Source of the DNA: Misgurnus anguillicaudatus
Taxonomy: Eukaryota; Chordata; Actinopteri; Cypriniformes; Cobitidae
NCBI RefSeq assembly: GCF_027580225.2
Contig: NC_073354.2
Span: 5,680,001-5,744,000 of the forward strand
Length of the DNA stretch: 64,000 nt
Direction of reading: 5' to 3'
The notes under the pieces were generated by a model that saw nothing but the letters and a program-made list of their open reading frames with translations, searched no databases and had not been told where the DNA came from. Each line of letters starts with the position of its first letter. Positions within the stretch are counted from its first letter, which is position 1. Positions 38,887-51,325 of this stretch are shown here, piece after piece. Both the position numbers and the translations under genes were made by a program.

Positions 38887-39199
38887 TAGAAAAATCCAAC
38901 AGACTGCTCTTCTCTAAATCAGTAGTTTACTTAAAATAATGCATTATGTTGCAGTCTATATAAAGATCTGGTGTATGTTTGTAATATTGTGACATTTATC
39001 TGAATTCTTAAGCTGGAGTGCCTCCCTTCCGTTCAAATTCTAATGAACCATTGTGAGCTTTCAGTTGCAAAGGTCACGTAACCCTGGTCGCAAGGGCATT
39101 GGGCTTTATTGTCATTTACTTATTGATTGTGCAGCACACACCTTGTTAGGCTTTGTTTAGAAAAGATTCCAGTCCTGATGATGTGAGAAACGTAGAACA

Positions 39200-39358
39200 T
39201 ATGCCGTGTTCCAGACCACTCAGATTTAGGATGTTTCCCACTTTAAAGCCGGAAAAAAACATTAAGTAACATTTAATGTATTTAGTAACATAAAAAGAGC
39301 GCAGTTCAAGACATCATTTCCACATTGAGGTGGGAAATATCCTAAATCTGACATAGCA
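39200..39358. repeat. Small foldback (GATTTAGGAT)
   Basis: 'ccactcagatttaggatgtt' with 'tcccac' and 'gtgggaaatatcctaaatct' are inverted arms of about 25 bp around an AT-rich centre. Confidence 0.5.
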
Positions 39359-40135
39359 GTAGTCCTCGGTCAATAATATCAGCATTACTGATAGCCAATC
39401 AGAGTGTAGGGTTAGACTTACGACTAGGTAAGAGACTACTTCTATTAACATAAAGTTTGCTCTTTGTTTAAGGTTAGTTTTTTATTAGAAAGATAGGATA
39501 TGATTTGGGTTTAGGATTAACAAAAGATCTCGACCCAGGAACACTATCGTGAGGGGCATACTTATAGATTTCTAATACTTCACTATTATGCAGCCATCAT
39601 GGAGCAAGTAAAGATGAATATCACCATTGGTGGTGTTTACTGTTGCTTATATCTATCAAACAGAAAGCTCTCTGGATGACAGGAGATGTCTAGGCGGGGG
39701 TGCCAATCTGTGTATCCATCTCTCTTGAGTGGCCCTTAGTAATTTCTTAGCGAATGTATTGATTTCCAATATATTGAATCATCTGTTTATATTTTCCAGA
39801 CATAAAAAATATCAGTCTATGCTCGTGTATATACGGTATGTGTTATGGATGTGACAAAAAAGTTTAATTCTGTACATTAAAATGCACAAATCAGAAGCAA
39901 TAATACCCAACAAAGGAGAAGGGTCGGCTTTTCAAAGAACATATAAAAATTGATTTTAATTTCTTGTGCGCTTTTATGTGGAAGAAACAGCGTTTATGTG
40001 ACATTTCTCCGTTATGGATGTTTTTTTTACCTTTATTTAACCAGGAAGATTGAGATAATTAAAAATGTCTTTTTCAATAGTGTCCTGGATGTGACAATTT
40101 TGAAAAGCTGTACTTACCAAAATATGAAAAATAAT

Positions 40136-40559
40136 TAGTGATGCACCGATGTATCGGCCGCCGATATTAATCTGCCGATTTTTGATGAATTTGAAACCAT
40201 CGGAATATCGGCAAGAGAAAGGCCGATACCGATTGTTTATTAATTAACTGCATAAAGAAATCCATTATATGTAAAAAAATGAGTTAATGTTATGCTGAAT
40301 AGCAAAAACCACCTTTGAAGGTTGTCATGCTGTCTTATTATATTTGTTTTAATTTGTGCCTCTCTTATTATGTTGGTCAGTTGAATGTTAATTAGATCCA
40401 ATCCATGTTCAGTAAAAATTATTTGATGCAGAAATAAACTAGCTAATAGACCAACTGTATAGTATTGTATACAAGTGTTTAATATCGGTATTGGTATCGG
40501 CCAGAAGTTGTCTGTTTAAATCGGTATCGGCCCAAAAAAATCCTATCGGTGCATCCCTA
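40136..40559. mobile_element. hAT MITE with perfect 8-bp target duplication
   Basis: Ends TAGTGATGCACCGATGTATC and 'tatcggtgcatcccta'. AAAATAAT at 40128-40135 and 40560-40567. The interior repeats 'gccgatatt', 'tatcggcc' motifs near both ends, typical sub-terminal repeats of hAT elements. No ORF. Confidence 0.88.
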
Positions 40560-40739
40560 AAAATAATTTAATAAAATGGTTGAATTACATCAGATATTGA
40601 CATCTGAGATATCAGTATGGTTAAAAACCTTTTTTATGGTATGGTTGACATTTGCATGGAATTGCTTAAGAGTCATTTCTTTTTGGAGACATCTGAAAAA
40701 TGTAAATATATAGATGATAATGATGTGTAGCTCTCTTTA

Positions 40740-41370
40740 TTGGCTTGACTAAATTGCCAGATGTCACTTGCAGCAGCCGACCTTTTGTGTGGACTGTTTG
40801 CTGACCGAGCTAGCAATCTGTTTGTGTTTGTTTTCCATGGCATAGGTGTTTAGTGGCATATTGTTTGACATTTATCAGAGAGAAACAAAGGAGAGTCATT
40901 TATAAAGAGAGAATAGAGAAAGGAGCTGGCATGAGTCATGTGTTCTCCTATTTTCATTTTTCCACCGCTAGTCATTGCGGGCTCTCGGCCCTAATCCACC
41001 CGCTAAAGTGCCTAGATGACTTTACGCTGTGGGATGGAAGAAGGAGCCTCTGTTCCTAGTTGTCTAAACTGCTGCCGTATGAAATTCTTGCTGGATTTTC
41101 TCCCTAATTAACCTCCACTATCGTGCGCTGAGAGCCACTTGCTTTGTGATGAAGGAATGCGATAGGCATTGGCTCTCCTTGAGGTCTGTGGTTTCTGGCT
41201 AAGCCGGGCTCAAACTCGACATTGGGTCACTTGTTAAAGCCCAGCAGAAGCGTGTAATTGCACAAAGGCCATGGGGACGCTACAGCGCTGGAGTGGGTGT
41301 GATAACATCTTCACAGCTTATTTTAACCCAATTCAACTCAATTAGTCTCACCGCATGCCCTTGGACTAGT
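40740..41370. other. Repeat-free intronic stretch, candidate conserved noncoding element
   Basis: Unlike its surroundings this part has balanced base composition, no inverted repeats and no match to the repeat families seen here, with TAATTA-type and other compact motifs ('cctaattaacctccactatc'). No coding frame with family resemblance. Status as regulatory DNA is inference. Confidence 0.3.
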
Positions 41371-41666
41371 TTTGACAATATTTATAGAGCATGTTACCAA
41401 AACGGCTTTGTACATTATGATCTTAAACTTATTTGATAATTGTGCGTTACAACCAATACGTTCCAAAGGTTTATATACAAATGCAAAATTTATTTTTGTT
41501 TTATAATTTTGGACATTTTCTTCTTTCTCCCAAAACTTTTCTGTGGCCTAACTTTTGTTGCATCTCTACCCCTGAGTTCATGGTGTTCAAGATGGTTGGC
41601 AGGACATTTTTATGCTAAGGTATTCTGAGAGATTTTTCTAGTGTGGTTGGTTGCTGGCTATGTTAA

Positions 41667-41953
41667 AGGGGTCATAGAGTGAAAATCTGACTATTTTAAA
41701 GTTGTATAATTGGGTCCCCATTCCCAAGTGCTTCTTTTAACCTAAAAACATTCAAAAGAACAACCCTGTCCCAGACACAGATAGAAATAGTTTGACGGCA
41801 CAATTGAGTTTCAATTTCAACAAACCACCATCATGGCGATCAGTGTTTGCATTTTATCAGCTAAATTTGCATTTTTACGAACACACCCAAACCTGGCACA
41901 TTTTTGCTCGCACCTACAAAGTGGCCATTTTAACATGCTATAATAAATTATCT
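41667..41953 (-). repeat. TTAA AGGGGTCATA MITE, truncated inverted copy
   Basis: TTAA at 41663-41666, then aggggtcatagagtgaaaat, the complement of the right end of 21594-22070. It continues through 'aattgagtttcaatttcaac' and 'accaccatcatggcgatcag' and ends without the other terminus. Confidence 0.7.
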
Positions 41954-41959
41954 GTGGGC

Positions 41960-44615
41960 TATTTGGTGGTTTGTTTTATTAGGTTATTTGTTACAACAAA
42001 CCAGAACTGTTCAAAGTTGTTCAACAGCTTTTTGTTTATAATCCGATGCCATTCTGGTAGCTTATTCCAGCACGGCTTTGGACAAGAAGTATTCAGAAAT
42101 TCAAGCCAAACTAAAGCTGTATTTACAGAAAGCCTGAGATGTGAGGTCTTCCCGTTCAGCACCAGTGTGAAACTGAATCCAGCACGTGCCTGCCGTTCAG
42201 CTGAACACCCACAGGTCTGGAAACCAAAGAGCCATTCAATATCCAGACGGGATCTGAAGTGGAAAGTCAACATATGGTGAAAAGGGACTCACCTCAATCC
42301 AAATCAAACAAAGCCGACTTTGTCCTCGGCAAACCCAGATCCTCTTTTAGATATTTTGGCATTTTTTGTGTGGATTGAGATGAAATTGCTGAGTCGGGGA
42401 TCTGGACGGGATCCAGTCTAAACACTGAAATGAAAGGTGCAAATGTGACGGAAAGCAAGATTAGAGTTTGAGTAGTCAATACTTTTGCTTCTGTTAAACC
42501 TTCTAGCCAACTCATACTGTAGTGTTTGTTCATCTTTATGTGAAAGAAATAATTCACCCCAAATATGAAAATCATTACTCTGGTGTTGTTCCAAACAAAT
42601 AGTCTTCCTTCTTTTCCATACAATATACTGTATACATAATGTGGTTGAGTAAACAATTAATGCATTGGGGTATTTTGGGGCAAACTATTTTTTTTGTTCA
42701 TCATCTTATGTAAGATTTCTTCTAGCGGCTTGCCTGGGCTGTGACGATGTCAGTATTGTACCATCACGGTGGTAATTCATCAATTCACCGTGGTGGTGCG
42801 ATGGTTATAGAATAAGTGTGTGTGTGGGCGCGCACTCAAGCATGCGCATATGTGCACACAGGCTTATAAATATAATGCATACATATATTTTAAAATATAA
42901 GAATGTAAGCGAGGATCAGATATACGTTTCTTAACAAATGTGCGTGTTCGTATAGGCGATTATGATTTTTTTTTCGCTGGTGGGTGCTGGTTTGTGCACA
43001 TTGTCAAGCAATGCTTTGGTTACTTAGCAACGGCAGACGCTCTGGAGTGCCCAAGCGCTTTGAAAAGAAGAAGAAAAGCATCACGGTTACGTTTTTCGCG
43101 TGATTTTAAATGTGTAGCAAATGAGCATATGTGCTTGCTTGGCCATTTTGGTGTGTGCTTGAGCCGAGCCCGGAGAACCTGCGAGTAGAACAACACAGAG
43201 TTCAAGTGAGGAACCTTTTTTGGTGTTATAATCTTTCCAGTCACGCTGAAAACGTGTTCTGATGGTGTACTGGTAGTGCAGATAGATACTTTTCACAACC
43301 TAGAGACCAAGAGAGAATATCTTGCCTCATTGTTACACCCCCAAGCCTGCGGGTCATCACTGATATCAGTTGCCTCCCCTTGCAAATATCGCGCTAACTC
43401 TGAGTCGCTGGCTGTTTGCATTCACACGAACTTGAGGACATCTTACTGGGTGGGATTGTAATTTATATTTTTAATAGTTGTGATGTGCACAACACCGTGG
43501 GTCGGACTTTACCTCTGCAATATAGCCTGTATAGTAGGGTGGCACAATTTCGAATGTCCTTGCCAGTGTTACACTTTATGAGATTGGTTAAATGGCAGAG
43601 AAGACCAATTAAATTACATTTTACTTTGTGAAAAACATGGTGGTACCGTTCCAAACAAGGTTTTAATAACAGAGATATATAATGCCGTCATGCAATGCAT
43701 TTTTTTCAGTTTGCCATCCCAGAGCTACAAAAAAAGCAAGGTAGAGGTTAATTTCTCTCAAACAGAGCTTTTCAAGTAATCTGATGAAATCATCCAGTAT
43801 TTGCCATCCCTTAATATACATTGCGATATTTTCCTTCAATGTCAGTCCCCCTTGGCTTATGCTGATAGACGAAACCTTACAGTAAAGCAGCTTCTGTTTA
43901 TTGTCCATCAAACTATGGCTTTACATAGATAAATGAGTAAAAGCCCCCCCGATACTTTTGTGTATCAGCGATCTCAAGGGCTGAGGAAAGGACGATCTCA
44001 CTTTGGAGAGTATCACTCAACTCTAGTCCCCCCCCCGCAATATTGTGCAGGCCTACTGCATAGTTATGGTCATTACATTGTGTATGCCTGTCTCCAGTAG
44101 TGACAGAACTTAAGGCAAATGGTGAATTTTAGTGATATAGCACATGGTAATGAGGAGTTCTGCGTACCCACGACTGTAATTTTGGGAGCCGTTGGTTTGC
44201 TCGTCTAGGCGTCTGTTTGGGTTGGGGGCACCGAGTGGTTCAGGGGTTTGCTGTGGTCACACCACACTGGAAACTTAAAAACCTCATCAGAGAAGTTGCT
44301 CTGCTATTTCATAGTAAATTTGATCTTATCAGCCTATTTTTTTGTGTTAATAACGGACTTCGGGAAAGCCATGCGCCAGTGTGTCGTCTGTGTGCCGCTT
44401 ATTATCGACAGATCTCAGACTTGAGAGGAGCACCACTGCTGATTCCAACAACTGGAGAAAAGCAACAGGCTCTTTCAGCAGTTTGTTTTCTCTGGTTTTA
44501 GTAATGAAATTTACCACAAAGCAAGAGTTGTTTTTGTTCCCAGCTTGCTTCAGCCCTCCTGGCCAAAAACAGTAATGTTTTCCCATCACTGTTACAGTTA
44601 AACACAGAGCACTAA
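41960..44615. other. tiam2 intron sequence, no gene recognised
   Basis: Contains scattered remnants: a GTGACGATGTCAGTATTGTACC hAT-like end near 42740 with CA/GC-rich repeats, and a weak GTTCACCC copy near 42545. The 162-codon frame at 41792-42280 starts in the MITE at 41667 and has no recognised domain. Confidence 0.45.
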
Positions 44616-44619
44616 ATTG

Positions 44620-44850
44620 AACTGTTTTTAAGATGTGCTCCTCATGACATCATCGACTTTTCCCAGGCCTTCCTCGTGCATAATGATTGGCCTTCAGCTG
44701 CGGCTGTGTTTAATTACACACGCATGTGTTTCCTGCACAATTCTTTACTGTTCCCAGGAAAGACAATCCTTAATCTTTCCTTCATCCAGACAACAAAATA
44801 TCAGAACTTTTGAGCTGCAGCTCTGTACTTCATACAACAGGGTTTTTCAA
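44620..44850. other. Second candidate conserved noncoding stretch
   Basis: Dense in potential transcription-factor motifs: 'catgacatcatcg', 'gcataatgattggcc', 'gtttaattacacacgc', 'ttcccaggaa'. Not repetitive. Function is inference. Confidence 0.28.
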
Positions 44851-45220
44851 TAGGCAGCACAAGAGAAAAATGTCACATCCGGTCCACAAGAGAAAACTGT
44901 TTAGCCTGCTAAACTCAAATATTGCTATGACAAAATATAGCACCAACATTAAACCAATGGATTGATTAAGAGAGCCCCAACGTGCACACGCGCAGTTTAG
45001 TTTTTTGTCTTGCCCAGACACAAAGCGATCTCGGCAAGCATTCTTGTAAAAAACATTTATGTCTTGAAGGGAACGTAATCAGATTTGTAACGGGACTCCA
45101 TGCCGAACTTGCTCTTAAACTTTTAAACCTAATGTCTGTGTCATTAAAGTTAATCAAACAACAGAAGACAACGAAAAAATCAGTTATGTAGTATAAAAGT
45201 AGTATATATATGGTTACGAT

Positions 45221-46303
45221 TAGTGTTGGGCGATATGCCCCATTTTGAGATTGTCCTATCGTCAGCCAGTGAGATCGCCGATACACTATAGTTTCGGGGG
45301 GCGGGGCAGTAGTTTACACATTTATTAAATTACTGCCCCACTACTTTACATATTACAAGTTCAGGTGCTAGAATGAGTCCATGCCACATGCATTCTGAGC
45401 AAGAGTACAAGACGCACACATTCAGGTCCGAGCAAGAGTCCAAGACGCGTGCATTCAGGTCCGAGCAAGAGTCCATGACGCGCGCATTCAAGTCCGAGCA
45501 AGAGTCCAAGACGCGCGCATTCAGGTCCGAGCAAGAGTACAAGACGCACACATTCAGGTCCGAGCAAGAGTCCAAGACGCGCGCATTCAAGTCCGAGCAA
45601 GAGTCCATGACGTGCGCATTCAAGTCCGAGCAAGAGTCCAAGACGCGCACATTCAGGTCCGAGCAAGAGTCCAAGACGAGTGCATTCAGGTCCGAGCAAG
45701 AGTCCAAGACGCGGGCATTCAGGTCCAAGCAAGAGTACAAGACGCGGGCATTCAGGTCCAAGCAAGAGTCCAAGACGCGGGCATTCAGGTCCAAGCAAGA
45801 GTACAAGACGCGGGCATTCAGGTCCAAGCAAGAGTCCAAGACGCGCGCATTCAGGTCCAAGCAAGAGTACAAGACGCGGGCATTCAGGTCCAAGCAAGAG
45901 TCCAAGACGCGCGCATTCAGGTCCGAGCAAAAGTCCAAGATGTGCACATTTAGGTCCAAGCAAGAGTTCAAGACGCACGCATTCAGGTCCGAGTAAGAGT
46001 CCAAGATGCGCGCATTCAGGTCCTAGCAAGAGTCCAAGACGTGGGCATTCAGGTCCAAGCAAGAGTCCAAAACGCGCGCTTTGAGTCCACGTTCATGTGA
46101 GAAGAAATCCGCGTGCATTACAAGCTCTCTCGCCCAAAGTAAAGTCCACAAACCCTCTCATGCGAGGAAAAGCACGCAATGCGCATGTTAATGTGACACT
46201 ATGCTGATAATAATAATAACTATCGCTAACTATCGTCATGAAAGCCCGCTATTAGTGATATGTCAGACGATCGTCGATACAGGACACTATCGCCGCAACC
46301 CTA
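45221..46303 (-). mobile_element. hAT-like element carrying a minisatellite
   Basis: Ends TAGTGTTGGGCGATATG and 'ctatcgccgcaaccctA' (inverted). Perfect 8-bp duplication GTTACGAT at 45213-45220 and 46304-46311. Both sub-terminal regions match, in reverse orientation, the element at 52847-53859 ('gcccattttgagattgtcct'; 'gccggcaggctttcatgg'-like segment). No transposase. About 0.7 of its 1.08 kb is the 33-bp repeat array. Confidence 0.88.
45370..46085. repeat. 33-bp minisatellite, about 21-22 units
   Basis: The unit reads approximately caagagtccaagacgcgcgc then attcaggtccgag. Substitutions are concentrated at a few positions (tcc/tac, ccgag/ccaag, cgcgc/cgggc). From about 45720 to 45910 units alternate tcc and tac, a 66-bp higher-order period. 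Since 33 is a multiple of 3, several frames on both strands are open; none is a gene. Confidence 0.95.
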
Positions 46304-46319
46304 GTTACGATTCAATTTG

Positions 46320-48830
46320 TTTTCATTTCAGTCAAATACCGATTAGTTTTTAATATTTCATTAAAACTTTTATTTTTGCAGACATGGAATTTGTTTGCAT
46401 GTTGTCACTTTAAGACCTACATGTAATGCACAGATCCAATATAGTGTTACATGTGTTTTCTTTCTAAATTGTTTCCGTTCACACAACATATTTATTTACA
46501 TCAATTGTGGCATTTTGAAGTAATTTTGTGTACATATGTCTGTTTAAGCCCAAGGAAATGTGAACCTAGTATTTGTGTGCTTTTTGTAGCCGGGTTTCCG
46601 GACGCGTGCTTCGGACTTCTCAGATTGCATGTGAGTAGCGCATTGAAATCTTTCTTTGCTTATATATTTCAATTGGCCTGAAAACACATACACATGATAA
46701 ACTTTAATGACAATGTAGCACTAAAAGTTCTGTCAACTATCTCGAGCATCGTTCATGCTCGGGCACTTCTTACGAGCCCTGCCTGAAGTAAAGTGCACAC
46801 ATTAATAATCGGTTTACAGATTCCCAAATCAATATTATTTTGTTACAATGAAGATCGATTTAAATTAGAAAACTGATTTGACATTTTCCTTTGTAAATTT
46901 ATTAGATTTGAAAAAGTTTAAATGCTGAAATGTAGTCATCTATGGAGATGAGGATTTATCAGAGTATTGTAATGCATTTTTGCACTTTCGCTTTATTTGA
47001 TGGTGTCATTGTTACAGTGTAATTATACATTTAAGTACTGACAAATAATAATTATCATCATGTACTTACTATAGGGTTGGGATTAGAGTTTGGTTTAGGG
47101 TTAATTTATTTACTGTTTACAATTTACTGTTGCTGTATTACTATAGTATAACCTGTAGCAAATACACTGTAAAATAAAGTTTTTTTGTAATGTGTGTTGA
47201 ATGTATGTTTTCTTTAGATTAATGGCACATATTTTTTGTGCACAACAGAATTATGAAGAAGAAAGCCCTCAAACAAATGTTTTATGAGTTTATGACAATT
47301 TTGCTCAAGGGTCTGAGCTGTAGACAGGAGTGAATTCTTTTTCCGTCTTTGCTCAAGATTCCAGCTGAGGGATGAAGTCTCATTGAGTGGAACTGGGAAC
47401 TCTGAAATCCTGCAGGATTATGGATTTAATGTGACTTGAACAGGTCTGCTTTTCCCACTAAGACATAATTCACTTCACCTCTTTGCCTTTGGGCTGGTGA
47501 CTGCTGGAGAAGTGGAGTAAAACTTTATTTTTACATTTCCTAAAGAGTTGCCTGTGCATAAGTCACTGTTGTAGCTGCTGTAGGTTGCTAGGGTGTTCGG
47601 GTTTGCTGCTAGATGGTGGCCTACTGGCCCAAGCATCAATGTTATTCTGGTTTCAAGAAATACCTCAGATCCCTGTCTTAATGTAAATCTATGAGGAACA
47701 ATCATAATAGTGATGCTTGCTTTTTCAAATACCAACAGCTTGGGATGGATTTAGATATTGAGTGTATTTTCTTTTGTCTACTAGTCGTTCTCCAATAACA
47801 TTTTCCATTTGGTCGAGAGCTCATTCTGTGTTGTGTAAGAGGAACGCCTGTTACAATTCCCGGTGGTGAGATCAGATTTTTGGTGTAGACAGGAACCACA
47901 ATCTGCAGGCCGGTTATGTAAGAGTGAATGGTGTGTTTACATGTTCCTTTCAGCCTAGATGAGGTTCTTCTGCAGCTGAGGATGACAGAATGTAAAAACT
48001 ATTTCAACACAATGTCCGAACCCAACAGTTTAATGAGTTCTGAGGGTGTGACTAATAGAGACGAATGAGAAGATGCGTTTGACGTGTTTTGGGAAGAAGA
48101 TGAGGGTTCTCACAATTATGGCTATGTTTACATGCACAAAATTTTGTCAATCTGACTGAATTTAATACGATTGAAGGTTACACAATACAGTTTACATGCA
48201 CCCTAAACATTGCAATCTGATTAAAATGTTTGTTTACATGTACATCCTATATAATTCGAACCAAATGTCTGCGCAAGCGCACAGCCAGGGTTGCCAGGTT
48301 CACATATCAAAACCATCCAAATGGACATTCAAAACTAGCCCAAAAGCATTCCACTTCATAGTCCAAATACCAATAACTAATGAACAAAATCCTTTCATCT
48401 TTAACCCGCAGGAAAAACCAACCTGCGGAGACAGTTTACAGTAGCCAAATCTGACCTTGAAAAAAAGCAGGGGACTTGGCAATGCCACACAGAATCTATC
48501 ATTGAGTTCACACTTTATCTCTGGATAAATGTACAAAGTTGAGCTGGATAAAGTTGTTCTGAAGAAGTTTTCAGATATAGGCAATGAAAACAATTTTCAA
48601 AAGGCACAATGCTATTTTATTGCTTCATGTAGCCTAATGAAAGTACACATGAACGCTGCAGAATGTACAGCGTGTGACCCCATTACCTAATAATGCGTTG
48701 CCATTTCTTTGTTATTGCATGTTTTGGTGACAAGAATTATGTGAGACGTAAATATGAGGTCAGTATAAGACGTGAAATTGAGCACAAATGTTCTGCGCAT
48801 TAAAGCTGGAAGAAGTTGCATTTTTAACCC
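46320..48830. other. tiam2 intron sequence, no gene or clear repeat
   Basis: AT-rich, only short frames. 'aactgtaaaataaagttttt' and 'tttacagtgtaattatac' near 47010-47190 look like an old simple foldback. Nothing else supported. Confidence 0.4.
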
Positions 48831-50102
48831 TTTAACTGTGACGGGGACGGGGGGTTGAAACGGTGATATTATATACTATAAAAGTAATATAACTATGGCA
48901 TTCTTTTGTCAAGAAGCAAATTCTTGGTCTCTTTTTAAAGAAGACACTTTAGAGTTTTTCACTGAAGTGTTTTGAGTTTTAAATTAAATAAAAAAGTTAT
49001 TCCAGTTTAAATTTATAGAAAAAATGTAATAAAGTATGCATTTTATGTTTTTAAAAACATACAAATTAAAATAGTTTACACCCAAAATGCTAAAAAGAGA
49101 AAAAGTCCAACCAAATCAAACCAAATCTCAAGTTTAAATCACAAATTTTCTTGGTCTTACCAACAAAGGCCACTAGGTGTCAACGGTTAGCTGCATTATC
49201 TTGTCACAAATTAATAAATTACTGTCGCTGCATTATTATTAACCCACTCCCCCCAGTGCTTTTTGCCTACTAGCATTTTTTGTGATTTGCACAAAAGTTT
49301 CACAAAATGCCTTCCAGAAAGTTATCTTCTTAATATATATAAACAAAAATAATGGAAAAAAGTTGAATACTATCTTCATTTGTTCTCTTTTTATCACCTC
49401 TCAAATACAGTATGGGTAGATTTCTTCAAAAAAAAAAAAAAATGTTGTTGAGCAAAAAGCTGAAATAACTGCATTTTTGTAAAAAACTTTTGTTAGAGAT
49501 CAGATTCAGAACGATGATGAAAACATACACAGAGGTTTTGAATTAGTTGATGCTTCAGTTTTTTTATAAGTTGGGTAAGAGCGCCATCTAGTGGATAATA
49601 GCGGAAATATGGATCCCTGTTAAAACTCATCAGGGAAACTTTTTCTCTTAATTGATGAGATAACTTGTCAATGGCGGTTTTGAAATATGAAAACTACATT
49701 TAGAGCTTTCCAATGATATTTAAGTTTTTAAGAGTTTTGAAGATTTATAGATTAATTTGAAAAAATTAGAATTATGACAATTACAATTTCTATCATCAGA
49801 TAGAAAAATCTGAAAATATGAAAACTACATTCCTAGAGCTTTCCAACAATATATAGTTTGCCAAGATTATTTTAGGTTTATAGGATATTTACAAATAAAT
49901 ATGTAATAACACCTGTTGGCCCGTGAAATGTTAGGAAATGATGTCATTCTTTTTGCAAAATTGTGATGAAATATGAAAACTACATTCCTAGAGCTTTCCA
50001 ACAATAGCTTGCCAAGATTAGTGTAGGTTCAGACCAAGAAATTGACAAAAAAAATTTTAATAATGTACTGCCAAACGTCCCACCTGTGGGACAAAGGTTA
50101 AA
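48830..50102. repeat. AT-rich element with internal repeats
   Basis: The segment 'gaaatatgaaaactacattc' followed by 'ctagagctttccaacaat' occurs at about 49681, 49812 and 49969. The outer parts 'ttaaccctttaactgtgacg' and 'gtcccacctgtgggacaaag' with 'gttaa' may be degenerate inverted ends. Class unknown. Confidence 0.5.
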
Positions 50103-51142
50103 TCTCTATCTAAAGCAAAAAAAGTTTTATTTAAATCTAGATCAGCTAGTTTACAAAACTGAACAACTAGGTGGTTGGACGATGATGCTGGCCTTCCCTA
50201 ATGTAAGAACTAATGTAAACTGAATGTGAAGGGAATATTCTGTTCCCATGCATGTTTGACCCGAACCACATGACAGGAACAGACATAGATGGGTGGACTA
50301 CTTTCACTGTGCTGCATTTAAAACAAAGAAGGCCTCTGATTGGTCAGCTGCCCATTCACAGGAAATGGTTTGAGAGAAATGTGTGGCTAAAGGAAATGGC
50401 TTTTCTTTGTGAATATATGAGCGAGAGACCTGATATCTCTTATCAGTGTATAGAACGGGAACTTCATACATCAGTTTGTTCTTGGCAATGTGACAAGTTT
50501 TATTAAGTCTAATTTTTGAAAAATTGTCATATTAATTCTTCAGAGCAATTGTCAAATGACAAAATAACTATTTGTGGTGTTCATAACATGGACCAATAAC
50601 ATTTAAATTTAATAATATAATTATTATTATACGTTTTCAGGTTGGCACAAACATTTTTATACTGTGCAAAGTGAAAAAAATAGATAAATAAATAGGTTAG
50701 TTTTTATAATAATTTGACATGTTTACAAAGATAATATAACTTTATAATGTTTAAAATAAATTAATTAATTCAAACAAAAAGGGAAAGAGGAAAAAAGTAG
50801 AGTTATTGCCGTTTAATAAAATATATTGTAAAAGTATCTTACCATAGCCTATATATATTATTTTAAGATGAGCATGTGACTTTTGGACCAGCATTGTGTT
50901 TTTACTTTTTTTATTATAACCAAAAACCATATTTTAAGAATTTTTGTGTGTTCAGTGTTGGTCAGTTGTGTGTGTTTCAGAGTTGCTCTGTTTACATTGG
51001 CTTGGCTGTAACCGCAGCATCCTGCTCATTAGTGGTAAGCAACTGTGTGTTTGCTGTGTGCCTAGCTGATGGAGTCAGGTGCTAAAACAGAGCGGTGGCC
51101 AATATGTTTGCCTAATTTATAGTCCCACGTAGAATCTATGGC

Positions 51143-51325
51143 AGGGGTGTCCAATTCTGCTCTTGAAAGGCCGGTGTCTCTGCAGAGTTTTGCTCCAACC
51201 CTGATCAAACACACCTGATCCAGCTAATCAAGGTCTTCCTAGGCAAACTAAAAACGTTCAGGTGTGTTGAGGTAATTTCAGCTTAACTCTGCAGGACACT
51301 GGCCTTCCAGGACCGAGGATACGGT
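51143..51325. repeat. CAGGGGTGTCCAA hAT-like MITE, 3' end decayed
   Basis: 'caggggtgtccaattctgct', 'aaggccggtgtctctgcag' and the complement 'ctgcaggacactggccttcc' with 'aggaccgagg' form inverted arms. Related to the complete copy at 63314-63507. Confidence 0.65.

Noticed and set aside
41792..42280. 162-codon frame as a gene
   Set aside because: Its start lies in a TTAA MITE and it shows no domain or splice support.
45330..46084. Open frames of 134-233 codons on both strands
   Set aside because: They are a by-product of a 33-bp tandem repeat; no non-repetitive domain or splice context.
45370..46085. Possible CRISPR-like array
   Set aside because: Units are contiguous with no unique spacers, and the setting is a vertebrate intron inside a transposon.
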